Origin: Pleurocapsa sp. MO_226.B13
GTDB taxonomy: Bacteria > Cyanobacteriota > Cyanobacteriia > Cyanobacteriales > Xenococcaceae
NCBI GenBank assembly: GCA_030064795.1
Contig: JASJEI010000298.1
Coordinates: 1 to 28,328 of the forward strand
Direction of reading: 5' to 3'
Length of the DNA: 28,328 nucleotides
The notes under the pieces were generated by a model, which ran no database searches, had not been told where the DNA came from, and was given only the letters and a program-made list of their open reading frames with translations. Numbering within the stretch: position 1 is the first letter of the stretch; the number at the start of each line of letters is the position of its first letter. Position numbers and translations under genes: made by a program. Shown in pieces: positions 17,809 to 25,798 of the stretch.

Positions 17809-17869
17809 GCGACGGGCGACTTATCCGACCATCCCTGAAAGGAACGGTGCTTCAGCCCCGTCGCTTTTT
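17809..17869. terminator. Likely bidirectional terminator between convergent genes
   Basis: GCGACGGG (17809-17816) pairs with CCCGTCGC (17857-17864), followed by TTTTT (17865-17869) and preceded by AAAA (17803-17806), so either strand ends in a U-run. An inner CTGAA/TTCAG stem extends the structure. The loop is longer than usual (about 40 nt). Its placement between the plus-strand synthetase and minus-strand xfp fits termination of both. Confidence 0.6.
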
Positions 17870-17880
17870 GGTGATTAAAT

Positions 17881-17913
17881 AATTGGTTGTTGGTCAATGA
17901 CCAACAACCAATT
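17881..17913. repeat. Perfect 33-bp palindrome just downstream of xfp
   Basis: AATTGGTTGTTGGTCA (17881-17896), one central A, then TGACCAACAACCAATT (17898-17913): 16 bp of perfect inverted repeat. It begins 6 nt after the xfp stop and probably folds as a hairpin that ends or stabilises the xfp transcript. A related string forms the first codons of pflA at 8543-8567. Confidence 0.8.
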
Positions 17914-17918
17914 CCAAA

Positions 17919-20330
17919 CTAAATATTCCAAGTCCAATTAGCCACTTCTGGTTTATCCATACCTTCAGAATGAGCGTAAGCTAGATTGTCGATAATTTCG
18001 TCTCTCATCCGCTCTCTGACGTAGGCTGCACGCGAACCCAAATGAGGGACGCGATCGATCACATCGATGACTAAGTTAAAGCGATCGATTTGGTTGAGAA
18101 TTGCTAATTCCAGAGGAGTATTGATATTACCCTCCTCTTTATAACCGCGAACGTGAATTCGTTCTTGATTGCTACGACGATATGCTAGCTTGTGAATCAG
18201 CCAGGGATAGCCGTGGAAGTTGAAGATTATCGGTTTATCCTCAGTAAAGAGGATATCGAATTCTTTATTGGATAAGCCGTGGGGGTGTTCAGTTTCGGTT
18301 TGTAATTTATACAGATCGACCACGTTGATAAAGCGAACTTTGAGTTCGGGAAATTCTTCCCTTAAAATTGCTGTTGCTGCCAATGATTCCATCGTGGGAA
18401 TATCACCACAGCAAGCCATAATTACGTCTGGCTCATCAGGTTCTACACCACAGTCATCGTTACTCGCCCACGACCAAATACCGATCCCTTTGGTACAGTG
18501 TTTGACTGCTTCGTCCATAGTGAGGTATTGCAGGTGCTTTTGTTTATCAGAAACAATTACATTTACATAATCTGTACTCCGCAAACAGTGATCGGCAACA
18601 GAAAGCAAACAGTTAGCATCGGGGGGAAAATAAACGCGGGTAACATCGGCACTCTTATTTGTTACCAAGTCAACAAAACCAGGATCTTGGTGGGAAAAAC
18701 CATTGTGGTCTTGTCGCCATACCAAGGAAGAGAGCATGATATTGAGGGAGGAAACGGGAGCGCGCCAGGAGACGTGATTTTTGCAGATATCTAACCATTT
18801 GGCGTGTTGGTTAAACATCGAATCAATCACGTGAACGAAAGCTTCGTAGGTATGGAAGAAACCGTGTCGTCCAGTCAGTAAATAAGTTTCCAGCCAGCCT
18901 TCGAGGGTATGTTCGCTCAACATCTCCATCACCCGTCCATCGGGAGACAATTGAGAGCCATCTTCATCTTCGGGTAAATAGTCCGCCAACCAGGTTTTTT
19001 TGGTAACTTCATAAAGTGCAGTCAGACGATTAGATGCGGTTTCATCAGGGCCAAAGACACGGAAATTGGTCATGTTGTTTTTCATCACGTCCCGCAAAAA
19101 CTGACCCAATACCCCAGTATTTTCGACCTGCACTGTGGCTGGCTTGTCCATCTTGACTTCATAGTCGCGAAAGTCGGGCATTTTCAGTTCTTTACGGAGT
19201 AAACCACCATTGGCTGCGGGGTTGGCACTCATGCGTCGGATCCCAGTGGGAGCGAGTTCCTTGAGTTCGGGGATCAAAGTACCATTCTCATCGAAGAGTT
19301 CTTCTGGCTTGTAACTCTTCATCCACTCGTCTAGGAGTTTGACGTGTTCGGGATTGGAGTGCATTGCACCCATAGGGACTTGGTGCGATCGCCAAAATCC
19401 TTCTACTTTATGACCATCAACTTCTTGCGGCCCCGTCCAGCCTTTGGGAGTACGCAAAATAATCATCGGCCAGCGAGGACGAAAGGCTTTATTCTGACTG
19501 CGGGCTTCTTGCTGAATTTCCCGAATTTTCAGCACGCATTCTTCCATCACCGCAGCCATTTTTTGGTGCATCGCTTCGGGGTCTGAACCTTCGACGAAAT
19601 ATGGAGTGTAGCCATATCCTTCAAATAGTCTCTCTAGTTCGTCTGGACTAATCCGAGACAGCAAAGTCGGGTTGGCAATCTTATAACCATTGAGGTTTAA
19701 GATCGGCAGTACTGCCCCATCGCGGACGGGATTGAGAAACTTATTGGAGTGCCAAGCAGTAGCCAAGGGCCCTGTCTCTGCTTCTCCATCCCCCACTACG
19801 CAAGCAGCAATTAAATCGGGGTTGTCGTAAACCGCACCGTAAGCATGAGACACACTGTAGCCTAGTTCTCCTCCTTCGTGAATCGAACCAGGGGTTTCTG
19901 GGGTACAGTGGCTACCGATATAACCAGGGAAAGAGAATTGTTTGAAAAACTTCTGCATTCCCTCTGTGTCTTCGCTCTTGTCGGGATAGATTTCTGAGTA
20001 AGTTCCTTCGAGATATACTGGCCCCAAGACTCCAGGCGCGCCATGTCCTGGCCCTGCGATATAGATAGTGCTGAGGTCGTATTTTTTGATTAAACGGTTG
20101 AGATGGACGTAAATAAAGCTTAATGCTGGAGACGATCCCCAATGTCCGAGTAAACGTCGCTTGATATGTTTTGCTTCTAAAGGTTCTTTGAGCAAGGGAT
20201 TATCCCGCAAATAAATCATGCCAATGGCAAGATAGTTACAAGCACGCCAGTAGGCGTTTATTTTACGAACTTCTTCTGGGGTCAGAACTGATTCTGAGGC
20301 GATGTTTTGAGAAACTGGTGTTGTTACCAT
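17919..20330 (-). CDS. xfp: Phosphoketolase (xylulose-5-phosphate/fructose-6-phosphate)
   Basis: Thiamine-diphosphate enzyme cleaving xylulose-5-P (and often fructose-6-P) with phosphate to acetyl phosphate plus glyceraldehyde-3-P or erythrose-4-P. The 803 residues match family length. Visible marks are LLGHWGSSP (61-69), the phosphoketolase signature [10 protein letters not shown] (91-100), [11 protein letters not shown], the ThDP/Mg motif [11 protein letters not shown] (180-190) and [13 protein letters not shown] in the pyrimidine domain. No defect is seen. It is convergent with the acetyl-CoA synthetase and has a long upstream region. Acetyl phosphate would need Pta or AckA, which are not in the window. 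The ATG at 20330 (MVTTPVSQN) lacks a strong ribosome-binding site; an A-rich leader precedes it. Confidence 0.97.
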   Translation of the reverse strand: MVTTPVSQNIASESVLTPEEVRKINAYWRACNYLAIGMIYLRDNPLLKEPLEAKHIKRRLLGHWGSSPALSFIYVHLNRLIKKYDLSTIYIAGPGHGAPGVLGPVYLEGTYSEIYPDKSEDTEGMQKFFKQFSFPGYIGSHCTPETPGSIHEGGELGYSVSHAYGAVYDNPDLIAACVVGDGEAETGPLATAWHSNKFLNPVRDGAVLPILNLNGYKIANPTLLSRISPDELERLFEGYGYTPYFVEGSDPEAMHQKMAAVMEECVLKIREIQQEARSQNKAFRPRWPMIILRTPKGWTGPQEVDGHKVEGFWRSHQVPMGAMHSNPEHVKLLDEWMKSYKPEELFDENGTLIPELKELAPTGIRRMSANPAANGGLLRKELKMPDFRDYEVKMDKPATVQVENTGVLGQFLRDVMKNNMTNFRVFGPDETASNRLTALYEVTKKTWLADYLPEDEDGSQLSPDGRVMEMLSEHTLEGWLETYLLTGRHGFFHTYEAFVHVIDSMFNQHAKWLDICKNHVSWRAPVSSLNIMLSSLVWRQDHNGFSHQDPGFVDLVTNKSADVTRVYFPPDANCLLSVADHCLRSTDYVNVIVSDKQKHLQYLTMDEAVKHCTKGIGIWSWASNDDCGVEPDEPDVIMACCGDIPTMESLAATAILREEFPELKVRFINVVDLYKLQTETEHPHGLSNKEFDILFTEDKPIIFNFHGYPWLIHKLAYRRSNQERIHVRGYKEEGNINTPLELAILNQIDRFNLVIDVIDRVPHLGSRAAYVRERMRDEIIDNLAYAHSEGMDKPEVANWTWNI

Positions 20331-20841
20331 AATCTTTTTTTTGTGAAGAGTTTTCTAGGTTAAAACTTAAAACAAAGTAGTAATTTGCAGGAAGTTAAAA
20401 TTACTACTGCATTTCAAATATATTAAGAGTCAGGTTTATCCTATCTATCTGGGGCAATTTGTGGTTTAAATTGTTCTTACTTGATTCAATATTAGCTTGC
20501 TTGTTTATAGATAATTTGGGATAGCTATATTAATCGATTCAACCTGATTTATATAAAAATTATCGTAAAGCAATAAATATTAATTTTTGCTAAATTTTAT
20601 AATCTTTTTAGATCGTTAATTTGTTTTTATCGGCGCGATCGCTTTCCAGAAATTTTAATCTTAGATAATCATCAATAGCTTACTTAAAATGTACTCAATA
20701 GACTAATTATTTATATATTTATAAATGTAGAGAATTTAACTAAAATCATCGCGATCGACCGAAAAACCTAGGGTGGGCATTGCCATTTGTGCCGAAGGCA
20801 ACCAATAATTTTGATAATGCCCACCGCAATCAGTATTCGAT
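20331..20841. promoter_or_regulatory. Long AT-rich leader upstream of xfp
   Basis: About 510 bp without a gene. It holds the TTGAGTACAT motif on the minus strand (20689-20698), a possible minus-strand -10 TATAAA (20596-20601), a HIP1-like site near 20636, and an inverted repeat with GGTGGGCATT (20772-20781) against AATGCCCACC (20816-20825). The large distance from xfp suggests a long 5' leader or distal control, but neither is shown. Confidence 0.4.
20689..20698 (-). promoter_or_regulatory. TTGAGTACAT motif upstream of xfp
   Basis: The minus strand (xfp sense) reads TATTGAGTACATTTTAAG, an exact match to the 10-mer that is tandem upstream of pflB. It lies about 360 bp before the xfp ATG. Confidence 0.45.
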
Positions 20842-21155
20842 CTAAGATAGCGTCCGCAGATAAACGCAGCGGTGCCCCCATTCGCACCCTTCGGGTATAA
20901 AGGGATAAACGACCCCGCGTCTATCACGGATACACTCAATGCGATATACCACAAGGGTACAATGTCCGAAGGTGTATCCTTTAGGACAAGTGCAAGCCGC
21001 GACCCATTTCGGCGTAAGACGTTTACCCCGCTTCTCTCGGGGCAAGACAAAGGCTTTAGCCGCATGTATGCCCTAAAGGACTCGGCTGCGCCATCGCGCA
21101 CCGAGAACGCAGATAAATGAATCTGCTGTGACACAAACTGAATTGTCTGATGTAC
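20842..21155 (+). repeat. Dispersed repeat, copy B, interrupted by a ~233-bp insert
   Basis: The left part (20842-20870, CTAAGATAGCGTCCGCAGAT, then AAACGCAG) and right part (about 21104-21155, ACGCAGATAAATGAATCTGC, ending TTGAATTGTCTGATGTAC) match copies A and C as one continuous unit. Between them lies the insert listed separately. Reading frames across this area (20736-21134 and overlapping ones) are repeat-derived and not credible genes. Confidence 0.7.
20871..21103. repeat. Palindrome-rich insert inside repeat copy B
   Basis: GC-rich DNA starting GGTGCCCCCATTCG. It contains GCGTCTATCACGGATAC (20917-20933) and ATACCACAAGGGTACAATGT (20946-20965), exact inverted matches to 4896-4912 and 4872-4891 of the MITE-like unit, plus CCTTTAGGAC and CCCTAAAGGACTCGGCTGCG cores. 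It ends CGCGCACCGAG. It appears to be a related mobile or expanding palindromic element. Confidence 0.65.
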
Positions 21156-21181
21156 GTTCTTAGTCGTGTAAAATGCTGTAA

Positions 21182-21490
21182 TTAGACTTTAACGACTTCT
21201 TCACTAGGACGAAATTCGCTCAACATATCTTCTAGATGGACTATCTCGTCTACGGTAGATGCAGAATTATTTAGGACGTGAACGTATTTAATTTTCCGAT
21301 TAATTTCGTTGAGTTTTATCTTTAGGTCGCCAATTTTTTCTGGTTTGTCGGTGTATTCTAATTCGCTGATTACTTGTCCGCGCAAAACTTTATAATATGC
21401 CTGTAAATTTCTAAAATAAGAATGTAGGGCGGTAACGGTGCAAATAACAGAAGGATTGTCTGGAGAGAAAGCTGGTTTTTGAAATTCCAT
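21182..21490 (-). CDS. Hypothetical protein (102 aa)
   Basis: I do not recognise a domain. The protein is soluble, with a charged helical middle (about residues 45-70, DKPEKIGDLKIKLNEINRKIK) that could form a coiled coil and an acidic C-terminus (VDEIVHLEDMLSEFRPSEEV). No signal peptide or membrane segment is present. The ATG at 21490 has no clear ribosome-binding site. It lies 102 bp after modBC on the same strand and could be its last gene, though the spacing is loose. Sequence composition resembles real cyanobacterial genes rather than a shadow frame. Confidence 0.65.
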   Translation of the reverse strand: MEFQKPAFSPDNPSVICTVTALHSYFRNLQAYYKVLRGQVISELEYTDKPEKIGDLKIKLNEINRKIKYVHVLNNSASTVDEIVHLEDMLSEFRPSEEVVKV

Positions 21491-21592
21491 ATTATTTTAA
21501 TTTTAGATAAGATGTAGAGCTTACTAATATAAATTAGCATCACTCTCTCAGTTTAATGTTATTAATGTGACAATTAAACTAAGTTTTAACAA

Positions 21593-23425
21593 TTAGCTTT
21601 TTAACAGCATAATTTGTAGTGAATTAAGTTGGATTTTCCAGGGAAAAGGACGATCTTTTAAGATTTGCCATTGACCCTTAAAAACTTCTGCCTGTAGATG
21701 ATAATCTTCAGGATGATTGGCGGGTTGATTTAATTTAAGGTACAAAGTCATGCGATGTTGAGTTTCGCTAATTGTCGCCAACCAACAAGGAAAAGTATTG
21801 GCTTCCTCCTCTGTAGCGAGAAAAGTTAATTGATGGGCGCGAATGCCGACATACTCTAAAGATTCTGGGGGGGGTTCAATTGTTTCTAAGATACAGTTCC
21901 AGTCGATCGCTTTAATCTGTCGTTCTGCTACGGCAACGGCGCGGGAAAAGTTTTTACAGCCTGTTAGTTGGGCGGTTCTAAAATTACCAGGGCGTTCAAA
22001 TATATCTTGTTTGGTTCCACTGGCGATCGCTTTTCCCCGATCTACTACTAATAGTTTAGGGCATACTCGATAGGCTTCTTCTAGGTTATGGGTAATAAAT
22101 AGAGTCACTCCCTGATAGTGAATCAGGTTATTTCTAAGTAATTTCTCCTGTTTGTCGCGTAAATAAGTATCTAAAGCCGAAAAAGGCTCATCTAAAAGCA
22201 TTATCCCTGGTTGACTGGCTTTTGCTCTCGCTAATGCCACCCTTTGTTGTTGTCCTCCTGAAAGTTCCCCTGGATGGCGATCGCCCATTCCTGGTAAGTC
22301 TACGGCAATTAATTGTCTTTCTACTTCTTGTTTTATTTCTCGTCTAGATATCCCAGTTTGGATGCCAAAGGTAATATTTTCGGCAATGGTTAGATGGGGA
22401 AACAGGGCATAATTCTGAAACAAAAAACCACAGGCGCGATCGCGTGGCGGTAAGTTAATGCCTCGATCTGAATCAAATAATACTTTGCCGTTTAAGACAA
22501 TACGTCCTCGATCTGGAGTATCTAAGCCAGCAATACAGCGCAAAATCAAGCTTTTACCCGCACCAGAACCACCTAATAAACCTAACGGCGTTTGATCTGT
22601 CTCAAAAGCAACATCTAAGAGAAACCCTGGTAGCTGTTTTTGAATATCGACAATTAATTCGATTTTGGCTTTCGGTATGGGATAATCAATGGACTTTTGC
22701 CGTTTTGCCGATATTTTCCATGTCGTAGGGACGTTCCATAGAACGTCCCTACGGGGTTTTGATTTTTGATATTTCTTTCCTTCTGTCCAATAATTAACTG
22801 TAATAATTACTCCTAAAGAAATTGCCAGGATAATAATTACCAGCAATAATGCCCGATCCATCGCCCCACCTTCAGATGCCAAGAAAATCGCGATCGGAAT
22901 GGTTTCGGTTTTGCCAGGAATCGAACCAGCCAACATTAAAGTCGCGCCAAATTCGCCTAAAGCACGAGCAAATGAAAGTAAAGTACCAGCAATTAACCCA
23001 GGCTTGGCTAAGGGCAGCATAATTTGCCAGAATATTCTCGTTTCTGTCGCCCCTAGAGTTCTGGCACAGGCAAGTAAATTAGCATCGATTTGTTTGAATG
23101 CCCCTAAAGCAGTTTTATACATCAGGGGAAAGGCCACTACTGTCGAGGCGATAACGGTAGCATACCAAGAGAAAATAACTGTAACGCCAAAATAGTTTAA
23201 TATTTGTCCGATAAAGCCATTTCTACCAAATAACAACAATAATAAAAAACCAACTACCGTCGGGGGAAGTACCAACGGGGCAGTTAATAAACCTTCTATC
23301 AAGCCCTTGGATTTACCCCGATAACCCAACATCCAGCGCGCTGCCAGAATGCCCAGGAAAAAAGTAATCACCGTGGCAGTAGTCGCGGTTTTTAAGGAGA
23401 TCCAGATGGGGGTTAAGTCAGTCAT
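21593..23425 (-). CDS. modBC: Fused molybdate ABC transporter permease and ATPase (ModBC)
   Basis: One polypeptide carrying both the membrane and the ATPase parts of the molybdate importer, a fusion known in cyanobacteria. Numbering from the ATG at 23425 (610 residues): the ModB part covers about 1-220, with several hydrophobic helices and the EAA loop ACARTLGATETRIFWQIMLP. The ModC part starts near 255, with Walker A LLGGSGAGKS, signature LSGGQQQRVALARA and Walker B IMLLDEPFSALD. A C-terminal TOBE-like region follows. The open frame continues up to 23461, but that part is a palindromic repeat, so I placed the start at MTDLTPIWISLK. A 30-bp palindrome is inserted in frame in the linker (22724-22753). 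The upstream genes are a methyltransferase and modA. Confidence 0.93.
   Translation of the reverse strand: MTDLTPIWISLKTATTATVITFFLGILAARWMLGYRGKSKGLIEGLLTAPLVLPPTVVGFLLLLLFGRNGFIGQILNYFGVTVIFSWYATVIASTVVAFPLMYKTALGAFKQIDANLLACARTLGATETRIFWQIMLPLAKPGLIAGTLLSFARALGEFGATLMLAGSIPGKTETIPIAIFLASEGGAMDRALLLVIIILAISLGVIITVNYWTEGKKYQKSKPRRDVLWNVPTTWKISAKRQKSIDYPIPKAKIELIVDIQKQLPGFLLDVAFETDQTPLGLLGGSGAGKSLILRCIAGLDTPDRGRIVLNGKVLFDSDRGINLPPRDRACGFLFQNYALFPHLTIAENITFGIQTGISRREIKQEVERQLIAVDLPGMGDRHPGELSGGQQQRVALARAKASQPGIMLLDEPFSALDTYLRDKQEKLLRNNLIHYQGVTLFITHNLEEAYRVCPKLLVVDRGKAIASGTKQDIFERPGNFRTAQLTGCKNFSRAVAVAERQIKAIDWNCILETIEPPPESLEYVGIRAHQLTFLATEEEANTFPCWLATISETQHRMTLYLKLNQPANHPEDYHLQAEVFKGQWQILKDRPFPWKIQLNSLQIMLLKS
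22724..22753. repeat. 30-bp palindromic repeat in frame inside modBC
   Basis: CGTAGGGACGTTC (22724-22736), loop CATA, GAACGTCCCTACG (22741-22753): perfect 13-bp arms. It encodes roughly RRDVLWNVPT in the ModB-ModC linker and, being 30 bp, keeps the frame. It resembles the intergenic GTAGGGGCGAA-type palindromes at 4789, 23432 and 28226 and the CGTTCCATGGAACG palindrome at 24166. Confidence 0.8.
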
Positions 23426-23431
23426 TTTAGG

Positions 23432-23459
23432 GTAGGGGCGAAGGGCTGTTCGCCCGTAC
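23432..23459. repeat. Palindromic repeat before modBC
   Basis: GTAGGGGCGAA (23432-23442) and TTCGCCCGTAC (23449-23459) form 11-bp arms with one mismatch. It belongs to the same family as the ends of the 4789-4932 unit and lies between the methyltransferase stop and the modBC start. Confidence 0.7.
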
Positions 23460-23473
23460 AATAAAGAATAAAA

Positions 23474-24076
23474 TTATTTTTTACGGGCGACGATATGAAA
23501 AATGTGCCAGTATCTATCTTCCCCTAGAGGGGTTTTGCCTGGGTGTTCTTCTGATTCTAGTAGTTCTATTTTGTAGGGTTTGAGTAAGGTTTCTACTTGT
23601 TGGCGGGTAAAACAATTAACTAATTCGCGATCGCACCAAGAATCTCTGTCACCGAATAAATGCCCGCAAAATCTGCCACCAGTTACTAAAGAATTAAAGA
23701 TCTGGTTCCACAAACTAGGAAAGGCTTGGGGAGAACAAAAGGGCAAACAAAAGCTAGCGTTAATTAAGTCTACTTTCTGGGGAAGTTGTAACTCTTCAAA
23801 GCTAATTATTTGAGTTTTTAATTGTTTAGTATCGATATCGGGACGAGATAATAAACGACGAATTGCATCGGGTTCTTTATCAATTGCCAGTACTGCCCAG
23901 TTTTGTCGTAATATTGCGACTGTATCTCTGCCATCGCCACAACCAAGATCGATCGCCATTCCTGGTTCGTCAAAGCCAGCCAAAGCAGTTAGAATTGTTT
24001 TCCTCGGCGGACGATCCGCTACCGCATCATAGTATGCTTTCCAATCTCGTTTTAAGGTTAATTGTTGGTCGTTCAT
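23474..24076 (-). CDS. Class I SAM-dependent methyltransferase
   Basis: A 200-residue methyltransferase. Motif I is AIDLGCGDGRD (41-51), with an acidic post-I (LAIDKEPDAI). It vaguely resembles TehB-like small-molecule methyltransferases, but the substrate cannot be read. The region HLFGDRDSWCDRELVNCFTRQQVETLL is in the expected position for the substrate lid. It lies between modA and modBC on the same strand, an unusual place. Whether it serves molybdenum metabolism or is a passenger is unknown. The ATG at 24076 fits family length. Confidence 0.88.
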   Translation of the reverse strand: MNDQQLTLKRDWKAYYDAVADRPPRKTILTALAGFDEPGMAIDLGCGDGRDTVAILRQNWAVLAIDKEPDAIRRLLSRPDIDTKQLKTQIISFEELQLPQKVDLINASFCLPFCSPQAFPSLWNQIFNSLVTGGRFCGHLFGDRDSWCDRELVNCFTRQQVETLLKPYKIELLESEEHPGKTPLGEDRYWHIFHIVARKK

Positions 24077-24165
24077 TATTCATTGTCCATTGTTCTAGAA
24101 GAGTTCGGAGTTCGGAGTTCGGAATTCTGAATTAGAGTACAAGCCTCCTGACAAACAATTGTAAG

Positions 24166-24183
24166 GTCGTTCCATGGAACGAC
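24166..24183. repeat. 18-bp perfect palindrome between modA and the methyltransferase gene
   Basis: GTCGTTCCATGGAACGAC. Its core CGTTCCAT-GAACG resembles the palindrome inside modBC. The adjacent stretch up to 24230 consists of ACTACTAACTACGAACT direct repeats. Confidence 0.65.
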
Positions 24184-24202
24184 TTCTACTACTAACTACT
24201 AA

Positions 24203-25036
24203 CTACGAACTACGAACTACTAACTCAAACCCATACTCTTTAAATACCGCTTGTGCTTCGGGGGTGGTTAAAAACTCGATCAGTTCGGTTGCAGCTTCTG
24301 GGTTATCGCTATCTTTGACGATCGCAACAGGATAAATTACAGGGGAATGACTGGTTTCTGGGGCGGTGGCGACTATTTGAACATTATCGGCAACTTGGGC
24401 ATCGGTACGATAAATAATCCCTGCGTCTACGTTACCCGTCGCGACGTAATTGAGAACCTGACGAACATCCTTACCGTAAACAGTTTTAGAGTTTACTTTG
24501 TCGGCAATTTGGAAATGATTTAATACCTGTTGGGCATACTTACCCGCAGGTACACCTTCTGGTTCTCCGAGGGCGATCGTCGTTATTTCTTTGGTGGTTA
24601 AATCGTCAAAATTATCGAGCTTGGGAGCATTTTTTCTCTTAGTTTCTGGACTAACCAAAACCATTTGATTTTTTAATAAATCTCGGCGAGTTTCTGTTAG
24701 TAATAGATTCTGTTTTTCTAAGGCATCCATCTTACTACTAGCAGCAGAAATAAAGACATCTACAGGTGCGCCCTGTTCGATTTGGCGTTGTAGAGAACCA
24801 GAAGAAGCAAAATTATAGATAATTTCGGTTTGAGGATGCTCTTGCTCGTAAAGTAGCTCAATTTCTTGCATAACATCTGTCAAGCTTGCTGCTGCCGATA
24901 CAGTTAATTGAGTTGAGGGAGTAGCTTGACTGGGATTTTCTAGTCTAATATCACTCAGGCGATCGCATCCTACGACCAAAAACAATGACAAAATACTAAT
25001 AGTTAAAAAGCTCCAGATTTTTTGGGGTTTTTTCAT
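24203..25036 (-). CDS. modA: Molybdate-binding lipoprotein ModA
   Basis: Substrate-binding protein that delivers molybdate (or tungstate) to ModBC. The N-terminus has a lysine-containing, hydrophobic signal ending in the lipobox LVVGC (C24), so it is a lipoprotein. The mature part has TVSAAASLTDVMQEIE, NFASSGSLQRQIEQGAPVDV (oxyanion-binding Ser region) and AGIIYRTDA, as in ModA/WtpA proteins. Length is 277 residues, in the family range. The last codons (about LVVRSS) are read from the intergenic TTAGTAGTTCGTAGTTCG repeat, so the original stop may have been lost or shifted slightly. It is divergent from the Mop gene with about 80 bp between, implying a shared control region. Confidence 0.94.
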   Translation of the reverse strand: MKKPQKIWSFLTISILSLFLVVGCDRLSDIRLENPSQATPSTQLTVSAAASLTDVMQEIELLYEQEHPQTEIIYNFASSGSLQRQIEQGAPVDVFISAASSKMDALEKQNLLLTETRRDLLKNQMVLVSPETKRKNAPKLDNFDDLTTKEITTIALGEPEGVPAGKYAQQVLNHFQIADKVNSKTVYGKDVRQVLNYVATGNVDAGIIYRTDAQVADNVQIVATAPETSHSPVIYPVAIVKDSDNPEAATELIEFLTTPEAQAVFKEYGFELVVRSS

Positions 25037-25116
25037 AATAATTCTTCCTAAATAATAAATTCATCCTATTAAAATTTGATTATAATGTTTCTAGTCAAAT
25101 AGCAAGAGGTATCGAC

Positions 25117-25326
25117 ATGAAATTAAGCACTCGTAATACTCTCAAAGGTACAGTTAAAAAGGTAGAATTAGGAGCAGTTAGTGCCGAAATAACTTTAGAA
25201 ATAGCACCAGGAGTAGAAGTGGTTTCTATAATTACTAAATCCTCAGCAGAAAGACTTGGTTTAACAGAAGGCAAAACAGCTTACGCCTTAATTAAAGCAA
25301 CAGATGTCGCAATTGCCGTAGATTAA
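25117..25326 (+). CDS. Mop/TOBE-domain molybdate-binding protein (molbindin)
   Basis: A 69-residue single Mop domain. STRNTLKGTVKKVELGAVSAEITLEI is the diagnostic start, followed by EVVSIITKSSAERLGLTEGK and ALIKATDVAIAVD. Molbindins store or buffer molybdate in the cytoplasm by assembling into hexamers. It is divergent from modA, consistent with one molybdate uptake and storage locus. GCAAGAGG lies before the ATG at 25117 and may be the ribosome-binding site. Confidence 0.93.
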   Translation: MKLSTRNTLKGTVKKVELGAVSAEITLEIAPGVEVVSIITKSSAERLGLTEGKTAYALIKATDVAIAVD

Positions 25327-25430
25327 AATTATTAGCATTAACTACTAAATAGAAGGTGGGCAAGATTATCTTTTGGCTAAATTGTTTGGTTTAAACTCAT
25401 GGGCTTACCCACCCTACCCATTAACTAATT

Positions 25431-25512
25431 AGTACATCAGACAATTCAATTTGTGAAAAAGCAGATAAATGAATCTGTGTTTATCTGCTTTTATCCGTGG
25501 ACGCTATCTTAG
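25431..25512 (-). repeat. Dispersed ~80-bp repeat, copy C (inverted)
   Basis: On the minus strand it reads CTAAGATAGCGTCCACGGAT, then GCAGATAAACACAGATTC, ATTTATCTGC and TTGAATTGTCTGATGTACT. It is the uninterrupted form of copy B (20842-21155) and shares its right-hand end exactly over TTGAATTGTCTGATGTAC. It lies between the Mop gene and feoA. Confidence 0.75.
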
Positions 25513-25542
25513 TTCAATGCAAACCGCTGTAACAACCAATGA

Positions 25543-25797
25543 CTAACGACTAATAACTTTAACCTTGATCGAACTAGCAATATCTTTGTCAATGGCAATA
25601 CGAGTTCGACCAACTCTAATCACAAAAGAAGGAAATCTTTGTTCTAAAGTGATTGGCATTCCCGTATGAACGCCCATTGCTAAAAGTTTTTTAACAATTT
25701 TATCGTCTTTATTTCTAATCGCAGTAATTACACCTTGAGTTTTAGTTCCCAAATAATCTAAGGGGGAATAGTGAACGGAAAAACCTTGAGTAAACAT
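25543..25797 (-). CDS. feoA: Ferrous iron transport protein FeoA
   Basis: An 84-residue SH3-like FeoA that assists FeoB. GVITAIRNKDDKIVKKLLAMGVHTGMPITLEQ is the family core, followed by VIRVGRTRIAIDKDIASSIKV. It starts 1 nt after the FeoB membrane-part stop, so it is translationally linked and placed last, whereas feoA is first in many operons. The final codons (VISR) and the stop come from the ATTAGTCGTTAGTC repeat that also borders other genes here. Confidence 0.92.
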   Translation of the reverse strand: MFTQGFSVHYSPLDYLGTKTQGVITAIRNKDDKIVKKLLAMGVHTGMPITLEQRFPSFVIRVGRTRIAIDKDIASSIKVKVISR

Positions 25798-25798
25798 T

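Noticed and set aside
20736..21134. Reading frames of 67-132 aa on both strands across the intergenic stretch upstream of the 102-aa gene
   Set aside because: They run through the repeat copy and its palindromic insert, overlap one another on both strands and show no protein family character.
23426..23461. Upstream start of modBC (12 extra residues)
   Set aside because: The sequence is a GTAGGGGCGAA palindromic repeat shared with other intergenic sites, and MTDLTPIW is the natural ModB start.
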